Assembly (NCBI GenBank): GCA_030248215.1
Contig: JASANG010001881.1
Span: 496,001 to 560,000 of the forward strand
Direction: 5' to 3'
DNA length: 64,000 nucleotides
DNA from: Enoplolaimus lenunculus
Taxonomy: Eukaryota; Nematoda; Enoplea; Enoplida; Thoracostomopsidae
Shown here piece by piece: positions 55,093 to 64,000 of the stretch; positions within the stretch are counted from its first letter, which is position 1; the number at the start of each line of letters is the position of its first letter. A model generated the notes under the pieces. It did not search any database. It was not told the origin of the DNA and saw nothing but the letters and a program-made list of their open reading frames with translations. A program made the position numbers and the translations under genes.

Positions 55093-55724
55093 CCGCCAGT
55101 TAGTGATAGGTTTTCACACAGACGAACTTGACCCCATGCAGTAATGAATTTTCATACAGTTGCAGTTTAAGTTGTGAAATATATTAAAATTTGATTGACA
55201 GTTCAGTTTAAAATATCAAAAACGGAAACGACAAACGAATATTAAACATTAAATTTCAAAATAGCATCTCAGTGTTAATATTTAAATATGAATGGCCAAA
55301 ATGCCAAATTTACCTCATTTATGGAAAAATCACACAAACCCAAAATGTTAATAAGAACCAGACAAGAAGATAATCAATTTTATGGGTATTGTGTGACGAC
55401 CGAAACCAATATGGATGCCTCAATATTTTGGTATTATTTGAATAACGAAAACGGACACTGATTTTAACCAGAAAGCAAAATTGCCTAAATTGTGCATTAT
55501 ACAAAATGGTGAGATTTAAATCTAAGCGGTATACTTCAAATAACATTTAACATTGCTTTTTGCCGACGGCGTCAACCCTGGCAGTATAGAGTGGTTTCAA
55601 CTAACAAACAATAATTTCTGCTAACGTTAGCATAATGCAATTATAAACTTGCATTATTTTTATACATTACTAAAATTTCTAACACAACTATGATTCTCTG
55701 TTTGCAGCATCGATCACCTGTAGT

Positions 55725-55842
55725 GGCTCATGTAAAGATTAGGGGCGGAACGTTTTTCTGTGAGACTGCCATAGAGTAAGCTTAAGCTTTAGATATATTT
55801 TTTGCTGTGTCTTAAGCTTTAGGTATAAACTCATTCTTACGC
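55725..55842. mobile_element. TTAGGC MITE, subfamily A, left half only
   Basis: GGCTCATGTAAAGATTAGGG, GGCGGAACGTTTTTCTGTG, AGTAAGCTTAAGC, then ends abruptly after AAACTCATTCTTACGC. Confidence 0.75.
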
Positions 55843-56221
55843 ATATTGATCCCAGTAGTGAAGTTGGATCCATCTTTAAATCTGTTCTGAAATACAAATC
55901 GTCTGTATTTCATATGGGTTGTGAGATACTTAACGCTGTGGCGTATGGTGATGTGCTGTCAGTATATCGTATTTTTTAGGGATTGGATCAGTTGTCCATA
56001 AAATGTCCATAGATGCACCAGGAATTAAACAAATTTGGTGTATTAATTATACAAGTCAAAGTGTTGCAATATTTATACAAAGCTAAACTGGTTATGCAAT
56101 GAAAACATTGATTTGTGTTAAATTGGGTTATAATTATAATCTATTATGAATATAAAAACTGGAAATATATATACAACGAAATTTTGGGTTATCTTTAACT
56201 ATTTTTCGTTCAATTGCCTTT

Positions 56222-57180
56222 GGGTATGATGCCAAAAAGACGAATGTAGGGCATTCCAGCTTTAATAATAGATACCAGTCAAAATGGTTGCAGTATTTGC
56301 AGCCACGACATTCTTACTAATTTGCATACCACGCACGCATATAAAAATCGACTGGAACGATGCCTAAAATACGTATGTGGGGTGTTTCAGCTTTAAAAAT
56401 ATAGATATGCTAGTCGTCTGATATTGCGCAATGCGCAAAGGTTCTCCATAGCAAAAAATAACTGGACAGCTGCGCTGTGGTCCCCTTATTCGTCATGGGA
56501 CCCACTGAGGGCTCAACCCGCTAGAGAAATTTTCGAGCGACACGAAAATTAGAATTTTGCTTACAGGTCAAATAAACTTGGCCGAATGCAAATTTTAGAT
56601 TTACTTTAGAGTCCTTGCCATGGTTCGCTAGCTGCGGGACTGCTGCGATGATAATCTACCTAGCAATAAAAGCACGTGTTGCAAGGAAGCCGCGAATTTT
56701 GCTCCATAGACTGAACTACAAAGTGTGTTAGCATCGTCCAACTTTTGTATCAGTTTTCGCAGTCTGCTTAATTTCAGGTTTGCTGGCGTTACTATACACA
56801 GGATAACTGCCATTATTGTCCCATTAAATTATTTACATACAAATCAAGAAAAGTTAGTGAATGCACAAACATTCGCATGCAGATTTTCTTTTCATAGAAC
56901 AATCACGTTTATACTCTCAAAATTCGTTGCAAGCACAGTAACGCTGGAAAGTTGCCCAAAATACGTAATGTGGGGAATTCCAATTTTATTGTATAGATAA
57001 AGTAGAAACAACTACATGAATATCATCTGACAAGCCACGTTGACCGACTAAAGATAAAACATAGCATACTATCCAAATGATGAACTATGTTTACATATGA
57101 ATATTTTGCAAACGTAGTAATGCTGGAAAGTTGACCAAAATGCGTATGTGGGGTGTTTCAGCTTTAATATTATAGATGTG
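56222..57180. repeat. Cluster of four repeat-K terminal blocks
   Basis: AAAATACGTATGTGGGGTG.. TTCAGCTTTAA-type blocks end at about 56272, 56405, 56998 and 57176, all in the same direction and each followed by TATAGAT-like sequence. Confidence 0.55.
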
Positions 57181-59090
57181 TGTATTCGTGCTGGTGTATA
57201 AAATTTTAACATTTAGTATCTTAAATTTACCTTAATCCTTACTAATCGTAACTTAATTAATATTTGAGTCGTTTTGTAAAGTTAACTTCACGGCTGATGG
57301 CGAACGAAATGATATGCGAAGAAAATCCGAAAAAGCTCACGAAACCGTCGACCCATAACATTTGGTGATTTAACGAAGAAATAAATTTTAAAGTAGATTT
57401 CAGGACAACCCCACGAAATCGTGGATAGAAACGACCCACGGGGACCTCAACCCGTCTTCCATAAAGACATTGGTCTCTCGTAAAAAATTTCAACCTCAAT
57501 TGTAAGCCGTATAACCTTGTATACCCCAACCCAATTTTTTAGCTACTAAGATGAGCTGGTTACGGTCCTACAACCTGGTGCCCCGCCTTATCGATTGCTT
57601 GGTTCAATGTGGCGCTAGATTAATAAAATCAAAGTCTGCACTGCATAACTGCATACTGCAGTGCAAAATAATTGCAATTTTAGCACCACTTGAATTTAGC
57701 AATTGCGTCTATATTGCATGAATCACGGAAGTACCTTCCCGATCAACAATATGAAGAAAATCAAAATCGGGGGAAACGAACAGAAAATCGACTCAAAATG
57801 GCAACTTTATGATTTAAAATGTTGTGTGAGCATTCTCAAATGTGTGTAGCATCAATTACCAGTTAGTGATAAGGTTTCAAACAAGAGAAGCGGTTAGCAG
57901 TTAGCAAACTGATATTCGCCAAAATGAAGCAAAAGTTTTAATTGACGGTACCATAAATAGGGTTGATATTTATGATCCCTTGAAACATCCGTAAAACTTT
58001 TGCTTTTAGAATTTATATATCTTTGATTCATCAAATACGTTCTACAGGTTTTGACATTGCGACGGCTGATCTGGATTTAAGGCACAAGTTTTTAGGTTTA
58101 CATTACGACAATTTACAGCTTAGCAGGCATACATCAGATTTTAGTCAGAATCTGTTGCAACAGAATGATAAAACAGAAATCAGGCAAATGGCCAACAACG
58201 AAAAGGTTCAAAACAAACAATCATATTTGAAGATGATAAATTGTACCATTGAAATAAAAACAATAATTGTAAATTTGTGCGTTGCAATGCTAAATATATG
58301 CGGAGATGTAAGACGGTAAGGACTAAGGTGCATCGAGCCCCTTTGAGCTCCTTAACTGTGCCGCGCGTTGCCATATGCCGCCGCCCGCTGCCTTTCGTCG
58401 CCGCAAGGCTGAGTTGTGGTGGCTTGCGCCAGCGAACGGCCCCGCGCGTCACAATGAAACAATTTTTTAAAATAATGCGCGGGCGTACAAAGTAGCGTAG
58501 CCTTTAGTGGAAAACCATATTTTTGGTTTTCTGAACAAAAACATTGATATTCAAATATCAACATTTGTTCGCGTTCATATCCGGAAATTTCCTAAATTCC
58601 GATAACCGGATATCCGGCAGCGATTGCTTACCGTTCAACAGTTGCGTACAAAACCAACGTAGAAGTGTAAGCGTTGAGTTGCGCTGTCTGCCTCAAATAT
58701 AAATTTTTTGTCCGCTGCCAAACGGTAAAAGTACAGTGTCTGTTCGAGGAAATGCAGATATTGACAATTTTATGCTTATTTACTCCAGGCTGCTGTCAAA
58801 AACACACCATCTTACAGAGGTACGGCTCTTTAAAGCACTAACTTTTCTGTTGGGCGAAGCTTTCAAGGTGGCCTACTCAAAACAACGACGCCACAGCCTT
58901 CCAGTTTGAAAGCCTTGACTGTATAAAACGGTTATATTTCATATAGAGGCACATCTAAGCTTTCCAAACGCAGTTTACACTGTTGCAATAAAATAACAAT
59001 GACTGCAGTTGCATTCTGATTGCACAAAACTGCGGGTTGCGGGTTTTAGTACACTATTTTACAAAATATGGGTCTTGATATTTTTTAGAT
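57181..59090. other. Non-coding stretch
   Basis: No supported gene. GC-rich patch at 58330-58495 with both strands open (GCCGCCGCCCGCTGCC, CGTCGCCGCAAGG), probably repeat-derived. Confidence 0.35.
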
Positions 59091-59093
59091 ATA

Positions 59094-59187
59094 ATACACA
59101 CATATATACATATATATATTTATATATATACATATATATATAAATATATATAAATATATATGTATATATAAATATATATATATATTT
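59094..59187. repeat. TATA/TATAAA microsatellite
   Basis: Continuous TATATA with CA and AAA interruptions. Confidence 0.9.
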
Positions 59188-60285
59188 GGTATAATTTTTT
59201 CACTACCGTTTTGTGTGTTTTGGGTATAAATAACAACTGCAAATTTGCGTTTCGACACCAGAATGAACCTCAGATGGAGGTACAACGATGAAACACAAAA
59301 CAGTGATTACCCTGCATTTATTGCATAACAGATGCACCGGTTATTTTCAGGTTTATACAGCAACCGCTTGCATCGCAGTGCTTTTGCTTACAAATGCAAT
59401 TTACGTTGAAATAATTTCATATTTGTTGCTTATTTAAGGTTGATTTCAATGTTCGACTTTCAGTTGATCGTGAGTTCTAAACTGTCAGCTTAGAAATGTT
59501 TCGGTATTAAAATTAATGAAAATAAAAGCTTAAAATCTGTATTCTGAACTGTTTTTATTAACAATGGTTAAATGAGTATTTTTTAAGACAAGAGTTGTTC
59601 TCCAACTGGGTAAGTTTTGCGTAGGAAAGAATGTATTCAGCGAATGTTGTGTTTTAGCGGCTTCAAAGTATTTCTTAGAGGGCGCGTAGGGGGTTTGCAA
59701 TTTGTGCTAAAATTTAAAATATATGGAACGTTACGGGGTGTCAAACATAGTCCGCTTAGCGCTCGCAGGTAGATGTTGTACTATGCAAACCACGGTTAGT
59801 TGGATACTCTTGTCTAAGAGTGATCATCCAGTCCTGGCATCACTTATTTAAAATTTGTGATTTTAACAATATGGTCAACATTGAGAATCGGTAGAAACCA
59901 GAATTATAGGATCCATGGCAAAAAATGACCAAAAATATATAAACTTTTATTCTGCTGATTCAAAAAGTTCATATCCGATTTGGTATTAATTATGACGTAT
60001 GGGTCACTTTATTTTACGTTTGGCCTGTGGTTTTTGCCATCGTCAATTACTGGCACCTGCCATCTGCTATAGAGCAAAATTTGTACCAAAATCTAAACAG
60101 CAGTCGTTGTTGAAAAAATATTAAAATCATAAATGTCAATAAATACGATAATGTGAAGTTATAAGCCAACAAGCGTCTATTGACGATAGCAAAAACCGCA
60201 GGACAAACGCAAAAGAAAGTAACCCATGAATTGTCAGTCTAGGTAGGATCCGGGACATCAGACCTTTCTACCAAGCAGGTGGAAA
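59188..60285. other. Non-coding stretch
   Basis: AAGAGTGATCATCCAG at 59817 is a family-L outer word; otherwise nothing. Confidence 0.35.
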
Positions 60286-60288
60286 AGC

Positions 60289-60361
60289 GGGCTACAGCGG
60301 GGATCGAACTCTCAGCCTATGAATCCTTAAGCGAGCACTCTACCACTGCGCCACGTAGCCC
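60289..60361 (-). tRNA. tRNA-like sequence, probably pseudogene or SINE head
   Basis: Minus strand begins GGGCTAC and ends GTAGCCC, a perfect 7-bp acceptor stem over 73 bases. It has TGGCGCAGTGGTAGAGTGC (D arm, A box) and GAGTTCGATCCC (T loop, B box). The T stem pairs poorly and the anticodon arm does not fold cleanly (CTTAAGG could give a Leu-type loop but lacks a long variable arm). No CCA is encoded. A functional tRNA is therefore doubtful. Confidence 0.5.
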
Positions 60362-60828
60362 ACCTCTCCAACTGCGTTCTTCGTCGACTATATGTGTCGA
60401 CCATACACCACAATGTGCATTACATTTATTGCATACGCAGAAGGACAAGCATGTCTCACAAGCTTACATGCATAAAAGTGCCATCTATAGATTTATTGTA
60501 CCTTCAGCATATTTTTTCAAATTGAAATCAATAATAAGTGTTATCAAAAAGGTATCTCTATTAAACTTGAAGTAATTTAAGCCAACAGTACAAGTATCTA
60601 TGAAAACTTATCAAATTACACTAATATTTACCATGAAATTCATTGAAACATAAAAAAACATTAAATGCTTTATTTCAACAAGCTTAAATTTAAATTGTAC
60701 TGTCCATGAATAAGTGAAAATAATTGTTCCTTGCCCGTTTAGGGTCAGTCTCAAAAATACTTTGTAAACTTATTATTTGGTTAAAATTTTGACTGCGGTC
60801 TTGGTTTTATCATAAATTGATTGTTAAG

Positions 60829-60976
60829 CCACTAGCGGATCCAAAGAGGAGGGGCGCATGTGCCCCCCATCAGAAATTTTTTGTGATAAAATGATTAGGT
60901 CTTTACCTTACAGTTTTTGCGTTTCATAGCATATGCCAGCCCGCCCTACCCATCAAAAATTTTTGGATCCGCCTCT
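60829..60976. mobile_element. MITE family D, second subtype
   Basis: Ends CCACTAGCGGATCCAAAG and TTTTTGGATCCGCCTCTG. Core GATAAAATGATTAGGTCTTT matches 6.6-6.8 kb. Confidence 0.6.
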
Positions 60977-61023
60977 GTATTAAGCGTAAGTATAATTCAA
61001 TGGGAATATTTTATAAAACTACT

Positions 61024-61210
61024 TTAAGTTGTAGAACAGTAGCGTAAGCGGATATATTCCTGAATTAAAGCTTAAGAATAGGCCGAATGTTTAGTGTAAC
61101 GATAAGATTTAAACTAAGCATGAGCCTAAGCGTACGCTGACACCTAAGCTTCCTTTGTTACGGTCCGGTGGAAACACGAGACCCTCTAAAAGTAACATGA
61201 GCCTGCCAAT
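61024..61210. mobile_element. Degenerate TTAGGC MITE, subfamily B-like
   Basis: GTAGAACAGTAGCGTAAGCG, AAGCATGAGCCTAAGC and right-end CTCTAAAAGTAACATGAGCC. Confidence 0.45.
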
Positions 61211-61483
61211 GAATGGAATAACACTTGTTACTACATATTGCGTGGAATTGCTATTGCGGATCCAGGAGTAAGAGGGGGGTATGCATCCCCACCGGCTGCC
61301 GAGTGTAAGTTTTTTCAAAGTTAAAATCAAACTTATATTGCAAATCTTTGTTCCGATATCTCAAAATTTCACAGTTGTTTTGGGGCTTAACTCAGAACAA
61401 CTAATTTTCTATGTGTTTTGGCAAGTTTTAAAATAGGTCTGGCTCGGCATCCGTCTACCTGTGAACTTTCTAGCCTGTGCGCC

Positions 61484-61671
61484 AAGCAAAGCCTATACCT
61501 AAACTTTAGCTTAAATCGTAGGCTCAAGCTTAAGCCTATACCTAAGTCTAAACCTAAACGTATGAATATCCTAAGCTTTTGGGAAGTTGGGATATTGCCC
61601 AGGATATTAGGATTTTGGGTAATTGGGGTATTACTCAGAAAATTGGAAGGGACCTGTTCTTTATATGGGCC
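61484..61671. mobile_element. Degenerate TTAGGC-type patch
   Basis: CCTATACCTAAAC, AAGCCTATACCTAAGTC words, then CTGTTCTTTATATGGGCC as a possible subfamily-A end. Confidence 0.4.
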
Positions 61672-62032
61672 AGTTTCTGGGACTTGTGCCAAAACTTAAC
61701 ATTTTCCACTCGTGCATCCCTCACCAGAACTTTCTGGATCCGCCACTGTGAGATAGCGTCATCATTAGGAACCGAAGTAAGAAATTTGTTGAATCAGAAA
61801 ATTGATGTTTCTACAACAACCACATAATTTTACAATATAGCAAAAATGTTGTTGATCCTGAAACTTGAACAATACACTGTGGCCCTAATTATCGTTGACT
61901 TGAAGCATATTAAAGTTGAAATTAAATTTCGATTATTTGTTATTTTGCAACTTTTAACCTTTTCTGTCATTTTTTTCATTTCCAATATTTATCTTCTTGT
62001 TTTGCTTCTTACTGTTTAGTTAAAAACTATTT

Positions 62033-62230
62033 GGCCTATGTAAAGATCAGGGACGGAAGATATTTCTGTCTGACTGCAATAAAGTAAGCTTAAGCTGTAA
62101 ATCGTTTTTTTGCTTGGCCTAGGCTTAGTTTAGGCTTAACAATATGCTCATTATTACGCTTAGACTTAGGCTTACTTAGGCTAAGGAATATGCTTATAAT
62201 ACTGTTCCGTCCCTGTTTTTTACATTGGTC
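62033..62230. mobile_element. TTAGGC MITE, subfamily A (TTAGGC strand)
   Basis: Left GGCCTATGTAAAGATCAGGG, spacer GCTCATTATTACGC, right ACTGTTCCGTCCCTG then TTACATTGGTC. Flanks share AAACTATTT on both sides. Confidence 0.9.
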
Positions 62231-62962
62231 AAACTATTTTGGCTAAATCTGCAAATATAATTGAACATAAACCAACTATATATACGGGCGTCTATAATTT
62301 CCTCAAAATCTAAGACTTAGGTTCAACCGAAGACTTAGGTAAATCCTCAGGCTTTAGTGAACCTTTGCCTAAACTTGTTTCAAAGCCAGTGTAGAATAAA
62401 GTATACAAGATCCTATACTGTCTTATTGGAGTTCAAATATATGAATTTGAGTATAAATGAAGCTGAAACCAATTGTGTTTATCAAATCTAAACAGATTAC
62501 AATATACAGGCCCGACGCCAACAATTGATCTGGGGGTAAAACCATGCACAGCGGAACAATATACTTAATATAGTATTTTTAATTCTGATGACGAAATTTT
62601 GACCAATAAAGCGAATTTGTTCTCAGGGGTGGTTCACCCCTTGCCAGTTAATTCTCTGTGAAAACTAATTTAAATGGTAAATCTCAATATACAAAATAGG
62701 GTTAAGAGTTTTTATATCTTAACAACATTTTTTCGCATACATTATCATTCGCTTCTCGTTCCAACGACTCGTATTCGATAGTGCATGCTTGAATTGAAAT
62801 AATTGCCTGATATAAAAACAATTGCTTGTTTCATGCAGTAATTTCATGTTGCCAGTTAGTGATAGGTCTTGTATCTCTAATCACTAATTTTTCTTGGTTT
62901 AAAATTTTCTCATGATCACCGGCCTGGTAGCGATTTTTCGAAGTTATTTTCAAGCTTCTTTC

Positions 62963-63150
62963 GGCCCATGTTAGTTTAAGGGGCGTCCAGGTGTCTGGTG
63001 ATCTATACTATAAAAGAGTAGGTTTAGATTCTTGATTACATTTTTTTGCTTAGGTTAGGCTTATGAATACATTTTTGCAATGCTTAGGCTGTAGGCTTTG
63101 GCTTAAGAATACGCTTAATCTACTGTTACGCCCTTCAAAGTAGCATTGGC
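62963..63150. mobile_element. TTAGGC MITE, subfamily B (TTAGGC strand)
   Basis: Left GGCCCATGTTAGTTTAAGGG, right TACGCCCTTCAAAGTAGCAT then TGGC, internal TTTTTGCAATGC spacer between TTAGGC words. Confidence 0.8.
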
Positions 63151-64000
63151 ACTGGTTTTTGTCACTAATCATTTCTCGTTTAAAAACCATGTAAATTACG
63201 CATAAGCGCTACACGCGTTAAAATTTTATTAATTGCTGAAATAGCGTTTTAACCTTGATTTATAAGCCAGCTTAGAACGAATCAGAAAATTCGTCAACTA
63301 AAATACTCCATTAAGCTGCAACCTTTGCTTATGCCAAACCCAATTTAACTGCGAATGAGCCGAAGTGCCACATAGAGATGACCCAATCGAATTGGTGTAC
63401 GATTTTCAACCACCAATATTTTGCCTGCGAATGCACATCCTAGGCTTCGTAGTAAGCCAAATATTGAGTTATTCACAAATCGGGGCCTATACAACGGGAT
63501 AATACGAAACCCACATTATATAAGAACTACACTTTCCTGAACGAAATCCTACGGATTTCGTTGTCCGAATCAACCTCGCTAATATACCAAGTACCTCTTA
63601 GTGTACTTTATGACTAATATTTATACTTTTCTTTTAGGGTTTCAGGATGTTTACACGAACAGGTGCTTAATGAAAAATTGGCGTCGTTTAATTTAACTTA
63701 ATAAATTTGAAATTTAAATTGTAAATCTTTAAAATTCTGCCAGCACCTGGTTCGGGTTCTAAATATAAACGCATTGTTTTATCCTAAAATTGCTGTTAGA
63801 TTTGCACTTAGATTTACTATTTATCTACTGCTTTTATCACGGCTGTTTCTGTGTGTTCGCTGTATTAGTAAAATTAATCTGACTTGCATGCAACATTATT
63901 TATGTTTCGGTTTAAGCAACAACAACAACAAAAGAAACAAAAACAATAAAAATAAATATTACAAAGTAACAAATTGATCCAAACAATTTAGATTTACTTT
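63151..64000. other. Non-coding end of the window
   Basis: AT-rich; an AAC-rich low-complexity run at 63917-63945. No gene recognised. Confidence 0.4.

Noticed and set aside
57257-57529. 90-codon minus-strand frame
   Set aside because: Looks protein-like in places but has no recognisable domain, splice context or repeat partner in the window.
1-64000. LTR retrotransposon, endogenous retrovirus or Polinton
   Set aside because: No long direct repeats, primer-binding site, reverse transcriptase, integrase or capsid-like frame was seen.

Overview
The window reads as AT-rich, gene-poor nuclear DNA of an invertebrate, most likely a nematode. Two signals support this. First, the one large gene is an innexin whose extracellular and membrane segments closely resemble the nematode UNC-7/UNC-9 group. 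Second, short arrays of the nematode telomere hexamer TTAGGC (GCCTAA on the other strand) are scattered through the window. All gene calls come from reading splice junctions, phases and translations by eye. No search was run.

Genes. On the minus strand at the left edge (163-2587) lie three consecutive, phase-compatible exons of a fukutin-like type II membrane protein; the gene continues beyond base 1 and its N-terminal exon is upstream and unseen. On the minus strand at 22579-28573 (perhaps to 28686) is a three-exon innexin of about 945 residues with an unusually long, Ser/Thr/Pro-rich cytoplasmic tail. A small two-exon minus-strand gene (38756-40124, 158 codons, function unknown) is predicted from ATG, splice-site and phase agreement. 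A GC-rich patch at 45660-46020 may be a decayed or partial exon. No other stretch has convincing coding evidence.

The rest is dominated by short non-autonomous DNA transposons (MITEs) and tandem repeats. At least seven inverted-repeat families can be sorted by eye: (A/B/C) a GGCC-ended family carrying internal TTAGGC arrays, with 8-bp target duplications at several copies; (E) GGCCCGTAGCC ends; (G) CACTGTAAATTCCA ends; (H) CACTGCAAAAAATG palindromes; (J) TGGCTGGGTTTCTGAAA ends with a conserved ATG-plus-donor mini-exon; (M) CAGGGTRCAACCGGA ends with CCGGAA/CCGGAG hexamers and 8-bp target duplications; (F) a TTAA-flanked element with inverted ends that contains a tRNA-like segment. There are also 23-, 28- and 32-bp minisatellites, TA-rich microsatellites and a poly(A) tract of about 100 bases.

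Layout: 0.1-2.6 kb fukutin-like gene; 2.6-22 kb repeats only; 22-28.7 kb innexin with repeat-filled introns; 28.7-38.7 kb repeats; 38.7-40.5 kb small predicted gene with tandemly copied upstream sequence; 40.5-64 kb repeats. The standout signal is the TTAGGC-carrying MITE family: roughly twenty dispersed copies place telomere-type repeats throughout a chromosome arm, including inside introns. No LTR, retroviral or Polinton-like element was recognised.
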